Assembly (NCBI GenBank): GCA_000621985.1
Contig: JHWW01000002.1
Coordinates: 248,001 to 312,000, forward strand
Direction: 5' to 3'
DNA length: 64,000 nt
Source of the DNA: Lachnospiraceae bacterium V9D3004
Lineage (GTDB): Bacteria; Bacillota; Clostridia; Lachnospirales; Lachnospiraceae
Part shown: piece by piece, positions 35,608 through 45,373 of the stretch
How the letters are laid out: each line of letters begins with the position of its first letter
How positions within the stretch are numbered: position 1 is the stretch's first letter
Notes under the pieces: model-generated
The model's database searches: none
The model's input: the letters and a program-made list of their open reading frames with translations, nothing else
Told to the model about the DNA's origin: nothing
Position numbers and translations under genes: made by a program

Positions 35608-36486
35608 TTGAAAGGAATTGTACTTGCCGGAGGTTCCGGGACCAGATTGTATCCTTTGACGATGGTTACATCCAAACAGTTGCTTCCGGTGTATGATAAA
35701 CCAATGATATATTATCCTTTATCAACACTTATGTTGGCAGGTATAAGGGACATTCTTATTATATCCACGCCCACTGATCTTCCGGCTTTTGAAAGACTTT
35801 TGGGTGACGGATCGAAGTACGGGATCAACTTAAGTTATAAGGAACAGCCTTCACCTGACGGACTTGCACAGGCATTTTTGATCGGTGAAGAATTCATTGA
35901 CGGTGATTCATGTGCGATGATACTCGGTGACAATATTTTCTATGGCAACGGCCTTAAAAAACATCTCAGGGAAGCTGCCGCAAGAGAGAACGGAGCTACG
36001 GTATTCGGTTATTACGTAGATGATCCCGAGAGATTCGGTATAGTTGAATTCGATAAAGACGGCAGGGCAATATCGATTGAAGAAAAGCCTGCCAATCCAA
36101 AGTCCAATTATTGTGTAACCGGACTGTATTTTTATGATAACAGAGTATGTGAATTCGCAAAGAAAGTTAAACCGTCGGCAAGAGGCGAGTTGGAGATAAC
36201 GGATCTGAACCGTATGTATCTTGAAGAGGGAACGCTTAATGTTGTTACACTCGGAAGAGGATATGCATGGCTTGATACCGGAACGATAGATGCTCTTTCA
36301 GAAGCTGCCGAATTCGTTAAAGTTGTGGAGAACAGACAGGGTATCAAAGTATCTGCCGTTGAGGAGATCGCGTATGTTAACGGATGGATAGACAAGGAGA
36401 AGCTTCTTGACTCCGCAAAAATGTACGGTAAGTCGGCATATGGAGCTCATCTTAAGAATGTTGCAGACGGAAAATATATTTACTAA
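35608..36486 (+). CDS. rfbA: Glucose-1-phosphate thymidylyltransferase
   Basis: First step to dTDP-L-rhamnose: glucose-1-phosphate plus dTTP gives dTDP-glucose. 292 residues begin with [18 protein letters not shown], the nucleotidyltransferase signature. [16 protein letters not shown] and GYAWLDTGT follow as expected. TTG at 35608 is the start: AAAGGAG is 8 bases upstream, and homologues begin exactly here. The in-frame GTG at 35599 lies inside the ribosome site. Confidence 0.97.
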   Translation: MKGIVLAGGSGTRLYPLTMVTSKQLLPVYDKPMIYYPLSTLMLAGIRDILIISTPTDLPAFERLLGDGSKYGINLSYKEQPSPDGLAQAFLIGEEFIDGDSCAMILGDNIFYGNGLKKHLREAAARENGATVFGYYVDDPERFGIVEFDKDGRAISIEEKPANPKSNYCVTGLYFYDNRVCEFAKKVKPSARGELEITDLNRMYLEEGTLNVVTLGRGYAWLDTGTIDALSEAAEFVKVVENRQGIKVSAVEEIAYVNGWIDKEKLLDSAKMYGKSAYGAHLKNVADGKYIY

Positions 36487-36552
36487 AAATATATAATGTA
36501 AAAAATGTCATAAAGGAAATGTGATGTTATATAAATTATACGGAGGGGAATT

Positions 36553-37113
36553 ATGGAGATAATTGATACAGCGATAGCGGACGTTAAGATTTTAAAACCG
36601 CAGGTATTTGGTGATAACAGAGGATGGTTCATGGAGAGCTGGTCCAAAAAGAGAATGGAAGATGCAGGATTATTCTACGACTTTGTACAGGATAACCAGT
36701 CATTTTCTTCTGTCAAAGGAACTATAAGAGGAATACATTTTCAATACGGAGACGATGCACAGGCCAAGCTTGTAAGATGTGTTAAGGGGGCTGTGCTTGA
36801 TGTTGCGGTCGATCTTAGGAAGAACTCGCCTACCTACAAAAAATGGGTTGCAGTCGAGCTTACACCGGATAATTTTAACCAGCTTCTTATTCCGAGAGGA
36901 TGCGGACACGGATTCCTTACTCTTACCGATGAAGTGGAATTCGTATACAGAGAAGATAATTATTATGCGCCGACTGCTGACCGTAATATTATCTGGAATG
37001 ATCCGGATATCGGGATCGACTGGGGAATAGATAATCCGATCCTTTCCGAAAAGGATGCAAAGGCACCGAAACTTGCAGATGTTGAGAATGACACAGCTTA
37101 TATGAATTTTTAA
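36553..37113 (+). CDS. rfbC: dTDP-4-dehydrorhamnose 3,5-epimerase
   Basis: 186-residue cupin-fold epimerase, third step of dTDP-rhamnose synthesis. Visible motifs: PQVFGDNRGWFMESW, the active-site GTIRGIHFQ with its histidine, VDLRKNSPTYKKW and RGCGHGFLTL. GGAGGGG precedes the ATG. Length is normal for RmlC. Confidence 0.96.
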   Translation: MEIIDTAIADVKILKPQVFGDNRGWFMESWSKKRMEDAGLFYDFVQDNQSFSSVKGTIRGIHFQYGDDAQAKLVRCVKGAVLDVAVDLRKNSPTYKKWVAVELTPDNFNQLLIPRGCGHGFLTLTDEVEFVYREDNYYAPTADRNIIWNDPDIGIDWGIDNPILSEKDAKAPKLADVENDTAYMNF

Positions 37114-37131
37114 TATAACGGAGGAAATATA

Positions 37132-38151
37132 ATGAAGATAATCGTAACCGGAGGAGCCGGATTCATCGGAGGTAATTTTGTACATTACATGATAAAAAAA
37201 TATCCCGAATATGACATAATATGCCTCGACAAATTAACCTATGCAGGTAACCTTGAAACACTTGAGCCTGTAATGGACAACCCGAAATTCAAATTCGTAA
37301 AGGGTGATATTGCTGACAGGGAATTCGTATATAAATTATTCGAAGAAGAAAAACCGGATATCATAGTTAATTTTGCGGCAGAAAGTCATGTGGATCGTTC
37401 GATAAGTGATCCGGGTATATTCCTTCAGACGAATATAATAGGAACCGGAGTTCTTCTTGATGCCTGCAGAGAATACGGTATCAAGAGATATCATCAGGTA
37501 TCTACCGATGAAGTATACGGAGATCTTCCGCTTGACAGACCTGATCTGTTCTTTACGGAAACCACACCGCTTCATACATCAAGTCCTTATTCGGCATCAA
37601 AAGCATCGGCAGATCTGCTTGTGCTTGCATACCACAGAACATTTAAGATTCCGGTAACAATATCAAGATGTTCGAACAATTACGGACCGTATCATTTCCC
37701 GGAGAAACTAATTCCGCTTATGATAGCCAATTGTCTGAATGACAAGCCGCTTCCCGTATACGGCAAGGGCGAGAACGTACGTGACTGGCTGTACGTTGAA
37801 GATCACTGCCATGCGATCGACCTCATAATACATGACGGAAAAGTCGGTGAAGTATATAATATCGGCGGACATAATGAGAGAACCAATCTTCAGGTTGTTG
37901 AGACGATAATCGATGCACTCGGAAAGAGCCGCGATCTGATTCAGTATGTTACTGACAGACCGGGTCATGATATGAGATATGCGATCGATCCTACCAAGAT
38001 CCATAATGAACTCGGATGGGAGCCTGAGACCAAGTTTGATGAAGGAATTAAGAGGACTATAGACTGGTATCTGAACAATAAGCCATGGTGGGAGAAGATC
38101 ATCAGCGGTGAATATCAGAATTATTATGAGAAAATGTATTCGGGAAGGTGA
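37132..38151 (+). CDS. rfbB: dTDP-glucose 4,6-dehydratase
   Basis: 339-residue extended SDR, second step of dTDP-rhamnose synthesis. TGGAGFIGGNF binds NAD+. The substrate-binding AAESHVDRSI, the catalytic Thr/Asp/Glu of STDEVYGDL, and YSASKASAD with the catalytic Tyr and Lys are present. SRCSNNYGPYHFPEKLIPLM confirms the subfamily. Eighteen bases separate it from rfbC, with GGAGG before the ATG. Confidence 0.97.
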   Translation: MKIIVTGGAGFIGGNFVHYMIKKYPEYDIICLDKLTYAGNLETLEPVMDNPKFKFVKGDIADREFVYKLFEEEKPDIIVNFAAESHVDRSISDPGIFLQTNIIGTGVLLDACREYGIKRYHQVSTDEVYGDLPLDRPDLFFTETTPLHTSSPYSASKASADLLVLAYHRTFKIPVTISRCSNNYGPYHFPEKLIPLMIANCLNDKPLPVYGKGENVRDWLYVEDHCHAIDLIIHDGKVGEVYNIGGHNERTNLQVVETIIDALGKSRDLIQYVTDRPGHDMRYAIDPTKIHNELGWEPETKFDEGIKRTIDWYLNNKPWWEKIISGEYQNYYEKMYSGR

Positions 38152-38156
38152 ATCAT

Positions 38157-39008
38157 ATGAAAGTACTTGTAACCGGTGTGAAAGGGCAGCTGGGCTATGA
38201 TGTTGTAAAAGAACTGAACAGACGAGGCATAGACAATACCGGCGCTGACATCGAAGAGTTTGATATAACTAACTATAATATGACTCATGATTATATTGCC
38301 GGTTATGATCCGGATGTTGTGGTTCATTGCTCTGCATATACGGCTGTTGATAAAGCAGAAGATAATATAGATATATGTAATGCCGTAAATGTTGACGGAC
38401 CATCCAATATTGCTAAGGTATGCAAAGAACTTGATTGCAAGATGTTGTATATAAGCACGGATTATGTATTCCCGGGTACCGGCGACAGATTCTATGAGAC
38501 AGATGATGAGACCGGACCGTTAGGTCAGTATGGCAGATCAAAACTTAACGGCGAGAAGGCTGTTACTTCGGTACTTGATAAATATTTTATAATCCGTACT
38601 TCATGGGTATTTGGAATTAACGGTAATAATTTTATCAAGACAATGTTAAGAGTCGGAAAAGAGCGCGACGAAGTAAGTGTTGTATGTGATCAGATCGGTT
38701 CGCCTACGTACACTGTTGACCTTGCGAGACTCATATGTGATATGATCGTTACGGATAAGTATGGAATATATCACGGAACCAATGAAGATATATGTTCCTG
38801 GGCCGAATTCACCGAAGAGATATACAGACAGGCAGGATATGATACAAAAGTAAAACATGTTACTACCGAAGAATACGGCGCAAAGGCTCCGAGACCGGCG
38901 AATTCAAGATTGTCAAAGAAGAAGCTTGATGAGAACGGTTTTGCGAGATTGCCTGGCTGGAAAGATGCTCTTACCAGGTATCTGAAGGAACTTGAAGAAA
39001 ACGGATAA
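38157..39008 (+). CDS. rfbD: dTDP-4-dehydrorhamnose reductase
   Basis: 283-residue SDR, last step of dTDP-L-rhamnose synthesis. N-terminal VTGVKGQLGYDVVKEL, VVHCSAYTAVDKAE, STDYVFPG and YGRSKLNGE (catalytic Tyr and Lys) are visible. The ATG at 38157 has GGAAGG just upstream. An in-frame GTG at 38148 overlaps the rfbB stop and is less likely. The four rhamnose genes are in order A-C-B-D. Confidence 0.96.
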   Translation: MKVLVTGVKGQLGYDVVKELNRRGIDNTGADIEEFDITNYNMTHDYIAGYDPDVVVHCSAYTAVDKAEDNIDICNAVNVDGPSNIAKVCKELDCKMLYISTDYVFPGTGDRFYETDDETGPLGQYGRSKLNGEKAVTSVLDKYFIIRTSWVFGINGNNFIKTMLRVGKERDEVSVVCDQIGSPTYTVDLARLICDMIVTDKYGIYHGTNEDICSWAEFTEEIYRQAGYDTKVKHVTTEEYGAKAPRPANSRLSKKKLDENGFARLPGWKDALTRYLKELEENG

Positions 39009-39027
39009 CTGAACCGGGAGGCTTCAC

Positions 39028-41220
39028 TTGAGTAATAATTCACATATTCTTCCTCATTTTGTTACAAGAGGTTTCAATATCCTTAAGAATGAAGGGATTA
39101 TGATCTGTCTCTACAAGATCAGGGAACGATTAAGAGGCAGCGGATATTATGAAAAATGGATAACAGAGAAGGAAAAGGAAGAAGCTCTTCTAAGAAAAAA
39201 GACTAATGAACAATTTGAATACAGACCCGTGATCTCGATACTTATACCGGTATACAATACGAAAAGAGATATTCTTAAGGAATGTATTGAGTCGGTTATA
39301 GCGCAGGAATATGATAACTGGCAGCTTTGTATCGCAGATGACTGTTCGACTATGCCTGAAGTACGGGATGTGCTTGAGGAATATAGGAAAGATAAAAGGA
39401 TATCTGGCAGAACGGACATTATCTTCAGAACGGAAAACGGGCATATATCAAAGGCAACCAATACGGCACTTGAGATGGCGAAGGGCGAATATATCGCTCT
39501 TCTTGACTGTGATGATACACTTGCTCCGAATGCGCTGTATGAAGTTGTAAAAGTGCTTAATTCAAATAAGGACATTGATTTCATATATACGGATGAAGAT
39601 AAGATCGACGGAAGAAGCGGACGAAGGAATACGCCTCATTTTAAGACAGACTGGTCACCGGATACGCTTATGTCATATATGTATACCTGTCACATGTCTG
39701 TATACAGAACAAAGATCGTAAGATCTCTCGGAGGCTTCAGGGACGGCTTGGAAGGAGCTCAGGACTACGATCTTGTGCTCAGGTTTACTGAATCGATACA
39801 TAAGTCACATATATATCACATCCCGAAAGTATTGTACCATTGGAGGACAGATTCAGGTTCCACATCAGTGGATGCATCAAAGAAACCTTACATTCTTAAA
39901 GCAACCAAGGATGCCAAGGAAGAAGCATTGAAGAGAAGGGATATTGATGCAAAACTTGAATATATAGAAGAACTTGGCGGATACCGGGTGAATTATATTC
40001 CGGGTATAGATGATATTGTATCAATAATAATTCCTTCAAAAGATAATCCGGATGTCCTTGAAAGATGTATTAAAAGCATCAGGGAAAAGACAGCCTTTGA
40101 AAACTATGAGATAACAGTTGTAGATAACGGAAGTAATTCCGATAATAAAAAAATATATGAATCACATTCGGGAAAATATGGTTTCAATTATATATATGAG
40201 AAGATGGAATTTAATTTTTCGAGGATGTGCAATATAGGAGCAAAAGCTGCAGGTGGCAGTTTTTTTCTGTTCCTTAATGACGATACAGAAGTGATCGAAG
40301 GAGAATGGCTTGAACGTATGCTCGGACATGCAAAGCTTTCATATGCAGGTGCGGTAGGTGCCAAGCTGTTATATCCTGACAGTAATATTATACAGCATAC
40401 CGGCGTGATCAATATTGCAAGCGGTCCTTCTCATGCGTTATGCGGTTATTCAAATGAAGACGTTTGTGCATTTGCAAGGAATCTGTTTGAATTTAATTAT
40501 CTTGCGGTGACTGCGGCCTGCATGATGATCTCAAAAGAGAAATTTTTTGAGGTCGGCGGTTTCAACGAGGATATGACCATATCGTATAATGATGTGGAGC
40601 TTTGCATGAGACTGGTGGAAAAAGGTTACTACAATGTTGTAAGAAATGATGCGGTGTTGTATCATTATGAATCCTACAGCAGAGGTTATGACATAGTTGA
40701 TGAAAATAAAATAAAGAGACTCATGGTTGAAAGGGACAGGCTGTATAGGCTTCATCCTCAGTTTGCACCCGGAAGACATATGGATCCTTTTTATAATGAG
40801 AATCTTGCCCAGAACTGCCTTGATTTTTCCTGTAATTTTGACAATATAGGAAGTTACGTTTCTTCACGAAAAACAAGGAAACTTAAAGATTACAGGATTG
40901 ATGATAATATAAGATATAAGATAGATAATATTGTTGCAGGAAGCGGTCTTTCGGTAAACGGCTGGGCTTATGTTGATAAAGGACATTTTAATAATATCCG
41001 CAAGGTAAGATTTCTTGTGATAATTGATGAAGAAAATGTCCATGAATATGATACATTATCATTATACAGACCCGATGTGGGAAGTATGATACATGAAAAA
41101 AAATTATATATGACAGGGTTCCAGTTTGCTACGGATCATCAGTATGAAAAAGAAGTAAAATATGCTGTGGCGATCGGAAACAAAATGAAATATATTTCAT
41201 TAAATTACGGAGGCTTGTAA
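39028..41220 (+). CDS. Two-domain glycosyltransferase (GT2-GT2) with C-terminal GWAY module
   Basis: 730 residues. GT2 domain one is at about 66-300 (ILIPVYNTKRDILKECI, then YIALLDCDDTLAPNAL with the metal-binding aspartates, and AQDYDLVLR). GT2 domain two is at about 329-560 (IIIPSKDNPDVLERCI, FLNDDTEVIEGEWLERM, MTISYNDVELCMR). The last 100 residues form a separate beta-rich module (VNGWAYVDKG, then LYRPDVG). Two active sites suggest that one chain adds two different or alternating sugars to the polymer. TTG start at 39028, 6 bases after GGGAGG. It overlaps the exporter permease by one base. Confidence 0.9.
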   Translation: MSNNSHILPHFVTRGFNILKNEGIMICLYKIRERLRGSGYYEKWITEKEKEEALLRKKTNEQFEYRPVISILIPVYNTKRDILKECIESVIAQEYDNWQLCIADDCSTMPEVRDVLEEYRKDKRISGRTDIIFRTENGHISKATNTALEMAKGEYIALLDCDDTLAPNALYEVVKVLNSNKDIDFIYTDEDKIDGRSGRRNTPHFKTDWSPDTLMSYMYTCHMSVYRTKIVRSLGGFRDGLEGAQDYDLVLRFTESIHKSHIYHIPKVLYHWRTDSGSTSVDASKKPYILKATKDAKEEALKRRDIDAKLEYIEELGGYRVNYIPGIDDIVSIIIPSKDNPDVLERCIKSIREKTAFENYEITVVDNGSNSDNKKIYESHSGKYGFNYIYEKMEFNFSRMCNIGAKAAGGSFFLFLNDDTEVIEGEWLERMLGHAKLSYAGAVGAKLLYPDSNIIQHTGVINIASGPSHALCGYSNEDVCAFARNLFEFNYLAVTAACMMISKEKFFEVGGFNEDMTISYNDVELCMRLVEKGYYNVVRNDAVLYHYESYSRGYDIVDENKIKRLMVERDRLYRLHPQFAPGRHMDPFYNENLAQNCLDFSCNFDNIGSYVSSRKTRKLKDYRIDDNIRYKIDNIVAGSGLSVNGWAYVDKGHFNNIRKVRFLVIIDEENVHEYDTLSLYRPDVGSMIHEKKLYMTGFQFATDHQYEKEVKYAVAIGNKMKYISLNYGGL

Positions 41221-42203
41221 TGAAAAAAAAGCTGTTATGTGCATTTATGATCATTGTTGCGCTTGCACTTAACGTTCTTATTATCCTTGAAGGGCAGCAT
41301 CTGACGGAAAACGAAGGTGATATCCCGGGAATAATTGTTAAGTCTTTGATATGCGCAGCGCTTGATGCATTAGTTATAGGTGTTATCATAAAATATGATA
41401 ATATATATAATTCACTTAGAGAAATGATCGGACTCAGATCCATGATCTTCAATCTTGCAAAGAATGATTTTAAGACAAAGTTCGTCGGATCATTTCTCGG
41501 AAGAATATGGGCTTTTATACGTCCGATAATTACGGTACTTGTATACTGGTTCGTATTCGAAGTGGGACTCGGAAGCAACCCGGTTGACGGCTGTCCTTTC
41601 GTATTATGGCTTCTTACCGGTCTTGTACCGTGGTTTTATTTTTCGGACGTGCTTGGAAGCGGAACGGCAGCGATGATAGAATATCAGTATCTTGTTAAAA
41701 AGATCGTATTCAAGATAAGCACACTGCCGCTTGTAAAAGTTTTATCAGCATTATTTGTTCATCTGTTTTTTACAATGCTTCCGATCATCGTTTATTGCTG
41801 TTACGGAAATGCACCGCATATTTATATGCTGCAGATATTTTATTATATGTTTTGTATGGTTGTATTCCTGCTTGCACTTATATATTTTACGAGTGCAGTT
41901 GTGTTGTTCTTCAAAGATACCATGCAGATAATAAGCGTGATCTTAGAGATAGGAATATGGCTAACTCCGATCATGTGGCAGCTTGACAGAATACCTAAAA
42001 GTGTCAGCTGGGTCAGGTATATATTCAAGCTTAATCCGATGTATTATATTGTATACGGTTACAGGGATTCGATAATATCCAAGGTATGGTTTTTTGATAA
42101 ATTATATCTTACAAGTTATTTCTGGATACTTACGACATTGTTATTCATATTCGGATTAAGGACATTTAATAAACTTAAAGTTCATTTTGCGGATGTGCTG
42201 TAA
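41220..42203 (+). CDS. wzm: ABC-2 type polysaccharide export permease (Wzm/TagG/RgpC type)
   Basis: Membrane half of an ABC exporter for lipid-linked polysaccharide. 327 residues: an N-terminal extension with two hydrophobic helices (about 5-25 and 38-56), then the usual six-helix ABC-2 domain starting near MIFNLAKNDFKTKFVGSFLG. The amphipathic gate motif and WLTPIMWQ region are typical. The extra helices are not in classical Wzm. Start ATG overlaps the preceding stop codon. Its ATPase follows after 66 bases. Confidence 0.92.
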   Translation: MKKKLLCAFMIIVALALNVLIILEGQHLTENEGDIPGIIVKSLICAALDALVIGVIIKYDNIYNSLREMIGLRSMIFNLAKNDFKTKFVGSFLGRIWAFIRPIITVLVYWFVFEVGLGSNPVDGCPFVLWLLTGLVPWFYFSDVLGSGTAAMIEYQYLVKKIVFKISTLPLVKVLSALFVHLFFTMLPIIVYCCYGNAPHIYMLQIFYYMFCMVVFLLALIYFTSAVVLFFKDTMQIISVILEIGIWLTPIMWQLDRIPKSVSWVRYIFKLNPMYYIVYGYRDSIISKVWFFDKLYLTSYFWILTTLLFIFGLRTFNKLKVHFADVL

Positions 42204-42269
42204 AGAAAATATACATGAGATGATATAAAATTATTGAGTTGAGTCAGATAGTATAAGAAGGGAAGTAAC

Positions 42270-43553
42270 ATGGCAGAGAATGCTATTGAAGTTAAAAATA
42301 TAAGCAAGATGTATAAGCTCTATGACAGAAAGAGTGACAGATTCAAAGAGGCGTTAGGACTTACGAAAAAGCAGTGCTACAGGGAGCATTATGCGCTTAA
42401 CAACGTGAGTTTTAACGTAAAAAAAGGTGAGACGGTAGGGATCATCGGAACCAACGGTTCGGGAAAATCTACAATTCTCAAGATCATTACAGGAGTGCTT
42501 CAGCCGACGGCCGGAGAGCTTATGGTTGACGGAAGAATATCGGCACTGCTTGAGCTCGGAGCCGGATTCAATATGGAATACACAGGCATTGAGAATATAT
42601 ATCTTAACGGAACAATGATGGGCTTTTCGAAAGAAGAGATAGACGGAAGGATCGATAGTATTCTTCAATTCGCCGATATAGGTGATTTTGTGTATCAGCC
42701 TGTCAAGACTTATTCAAGCGGTATGTTCGTAAGACTCGCATTCGCGGTTGCGATCAATATCGATCCGGAGATACTTATAGTTGATGAAGCATTATCTGTG
42801 GGAGATGTATTTTTCCAGGTAAAATGTTATCATAAGTTTGAAGAATTCAAGAAGTTAGGCAAGACTATCCTGTTCGTGAGCCATGATCTCGGAAGCATAA
42901 GCAAGTACTGTGACAGAGTTGTGCTCATCAATCAGGGTGTAAAAATATCCGAAGGACTACCAAAGCAGATCGTTGACGAATATAAGCAGATACTTGTAAA
43001 TGAAGAACAGAAGCTTGACGTCGAAAAAGAAAAAGCCGAAGAAATGATCACCGGAGAATCCGATTGGAAAAAAGATCTTGTAGTCAATCCGGAGAGACTT
43101 GATTACGGTGAAAAAAAAGCCGAGATCATAGATTTTGCGATAGTTGATAATAAAGGCAGGGTTACTTCCAATATTGAAAAAGGGACCAATTTTGAGATCA
43201 AATTCAAAGTGCTGTTCCATCAGAAGATAGAAGAGCCGATATTTGCATTTACGATAAAAGATCTTCAGGGAACCGAAGTTACCGGAACCAATACGATGTA
43301 TGAAAATATATCCACAGGTACCGTGGAAGAGGGTGAAGTGAGGATCATAAGTTTCAAACAGAGGATGAATCTTCAGGGAAGAAATTATGTGCTTGCTCTT
43401 GGTTGTGTAGGTTTTAATGACAGCCGATTTGTGGTATATCACAGACTGTATGATGTGTGCGATATCAATGTCATATCAGACAAGAATACCGTAGGATTTT
43501 ATGATATGGAATCAGTCGTGAAGGTTGAAAAAGGAGAGAGTAATGGTAATTGA
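42270..43553 (+). CDS. wzt: ABC exporter ATPase with C-terminal recognition domain (Wzt type)
   Basis: 427 residues. The nucleotide-binding domain (1-240) has Walker A GTNGSGKST (60-68), the Wzt-typical LLELGAGFNMEYTGIENIYLNG stretch starting near 92, the YSSGMFVRLAFAVA signature and Walker B ILIVDEALSVGD. From about 265 a beta-sandwich domain follows (FAIVDNKGRVTSNIEKG, then FEIKFKVLF), as in Wzt proteins that recognise a capped chain end before export. That feature matters because a methyltransferase and a kinase-like gene lie downstream. It overlaps the next gene by 11 bases. Confidence 0.93.
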   Translation: MAENAIEVKNISKMYKLYDRKSDRFKEALGLTKKQCYREHYALNNVSFNVKKGETVGIIGTNGSGKSTILKIITGVLQPTAGELMVDGRISALLELGAGFNMEYTGIENIYLNGTMMGFSKEEIDGRIDSILQFADIGDFVYQPVKTYSSGMFVRLAFAVAINIDPEILIVDEALSVGDVFFQVKCYHKFEEFKKLGKTILFVSHDLGSISKYCDRVVLINQGVKISEGLPKQIVDEYKQILVNEEQKLDVEKEKAEEMITGESDWKKDLVVNPERLDYGEKKAEIIDFAIVDNKGRVTSNIEKGTNFEIKFKVLFHQKIEEPIFAFTIKDLQGTEVTGTNTMYENISTGTVEEGEVRIISFKQRMNLQGRNYVLALGCVGFNDSRFVVYHRLYDVCDINVISDKNTVGFYDMESVVKVEKGESNGN

Positions 43554-45336
43554 TAAGGAACAAAAAAACAGATGTGCCATCTTTGTATATTATGACAGGG
43601 ATGGCATTGTTGACAGATATATAACAACTTTTCTTATAGGATTAAAAAAGTGTGTTAATCGTATAGTCGTTGTATGTAACGGTGACATCGGTTCTGAGGG
43701 AATGGAAGCATTTCGTTCCATAACGGACGAGGTTTTACAAAGACCCAATGAAGGTTATGATATAACGGCTTATAAGTACGGTCTCGAACATGTTTCTTTT
43801 GAAAAATTAACGGAATATGATGAAGTGCTTCTTACCAATTCGACAATGTTCGGACCGATATACCCATTTGAAGAAATGTTTGATGAAATGAACAGGCAGG
43901 ATGTGGATTTTTGGGGAATGACCACATTTCATGAAGTGCCTTTTGATCCTTTCGGAACGATAGAATACGGTTATATTCCAAAACATATCCAGTCATTTTT
44001 CATGGTATTCAGAAGATCGCTGTGTTGCTCTGAAGATTTTGTTAATTATTGGAATAATCTGCCAAAGATTACCGGTTACAATGAAGCTATAGGGTATTTT
44101 GAAACGGTATTCACCAAAAAATTCTCCGATAAAGGTTACAAATGGAGAGCATATGCACAGTCGGAAGAACTTGAAGGTTATACTTATGATCCGCTCAGGG
44201 ATTATCCGAAGTATATGATAGAAAAAAAACGTTGTCCCGTTATGAAAAAAAGATCGTTCTTTCATGATTACGGAGAGGCTCTGTCAAGAAGCGGCGGCGA
44301 AGCCGTGAAAGAAGTATATGAATATATTGATAAGCATACGGATTATGATGCGGATCTGATATGGGAGGCGTTGCTTCGACAGAATAATCAGGCAGACCTG
44401 AAAAAACGTCTTCAATCCAATTATATATTATCTTCAAGAAAAGAGATAATGACTGAAAAAGAAGCAGATGTAAAAAAACCGAAAACTGCGCTTATAGTTC
44501 ATGTATATTATGATGAACTTGCGGGATTTTGTGCGAAATATGCCGACAATATGCCTTGTGATTCCGATATATTCGTTACCGTACCGAATGAAGAAAAACT
44601 GGCCATAGTTAAAAAAGAATTCGAAAAACTTGACAGAAAAAATATTGATTACAGAATAGTTGGTAATATCGGAAGAGATGTTGCTCCGTTTCTTGTAGGC
44701 TGTAAAGATATAATTGATGATTATGACATCATATGCAAAGTTCATGATAAAAAAGTATATCAGGTAATGCCTATGTCGGTAGGAGCTTCATGGGGATATA
44801 AATGTTTTGAAAATACCTTGAAAAATCCGACATTTATAAAAAACGTTATCAATACATTTATAAATAATCCAAGGCTTGGAATGCTTGCCCCGCCAATACC
44901 TAATCACGCGCCTTATTATCCCACTACCGGAAAAGGAGAATGGGGAGATAATTTCAAGGTAACAAAAGAACTTGCGGACAGTCTTGGAATAAATGTTGAT
45001 ATCAATAATGATAAAGAACCGGTCGCACCGCTCGGATCGATGTTCTGGTTCAGAACTAAAGCTTTGAAGACATTATTTGACCATGACTGGGAATATTCCG
45101 AATTTCCGCCTGAACCGATAGAAACCGATGCCACAGTGCTTCATGCGCTTGAAAGACTTTATCCTTTCTGTGTACAATATGAAGGATATTATTCAGGCTG
45201 GCTTATGACAGATACTTATGCGAGGATAGAGATGACTAACTGGAAGTTCATCAATGATAAATTGATACAGGCACTTAAGAGTAAAACCGGTAATTGCAGT
45301 TTTAATGAGCTTCTTGAAAGAACAAGAGCATTATGA
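43543..45336 (+). CDS. rgpF: RgpF-type rhamnan synthesis protein (copy 1)
   Basis: 597 residues with two RgpF-type halves. Half one (about 8-290) has CAIFVYYDRDGIVDRYI, EVLLTNSTMFGPIYPFEEM and HIQSFFMVFRRS. Half two (about 311-575) has ALIVHVYYDEL, the conserved NIGRDVAPFLVG and ICKVHDKK motifs, PLGSMFWFR and YEGYYSGW. RgpF proteins make rhamnose-rich backbones of streptococcal wall polysaccharides. ATG at 43543 is chosen because GGAGAG lies close upstream; the in-frame TTG at 43525 precedes that site. Confidence 0.9.
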   Translation: MVIDKEQKNRCAIFVYYDRDGIVDRYITTFLIGLKKCVNRIVVVCNGDIGSEGMEAFRSITDEVLQRPNEGYDITAYKYGLEHVSFEKLTEYDEVLLTNSTMFGPIYPFEEMFDEMNRQDVDFWGMTTFHEVPFDPFGTIEYGYIPKHIQSFFMVFRRSLCCSEDFVNYWNNLPKITGYNEAIGYFETVFTKKFSDKGYKWRAYAQSEELEGYTYDPLRDYPKYMIEKKRCPVMKKRSFFHDYGEALSRSGGEAVKEVYEYIDKHTDYDADLIWEALLRQNNQADLKKRLQSNYILSSRKEIMTEKEADVKKPKTALIVHVYYDELAGFCAKYADNMPCDSDIFVTVPNEEKLAIVKKEFEKLDRKNIDYRIVGNIGRDVAPFLVGCKDIIDDYDIICKVHDKKVYQVMPMSVGASWGYKCFENTLKNPTFIKNVINTFINNPRLGMLAPPIPNHAPYYPTTGKGEWGDNFKVTKELADSLGINVDINNDKEPVAPLGSMFWFRTKALKTLFDHDWEYSEFPPEPIETDATVLHALERLYPFCVQYEGYYSGWLMTDTYARIEMTNWKFINDKLIQALKSKTGNCSFNELLERTRAL

Positions 45337-45373
45337 TCGAATATACAAATGTATTAGATAAGGGAAACAGATT

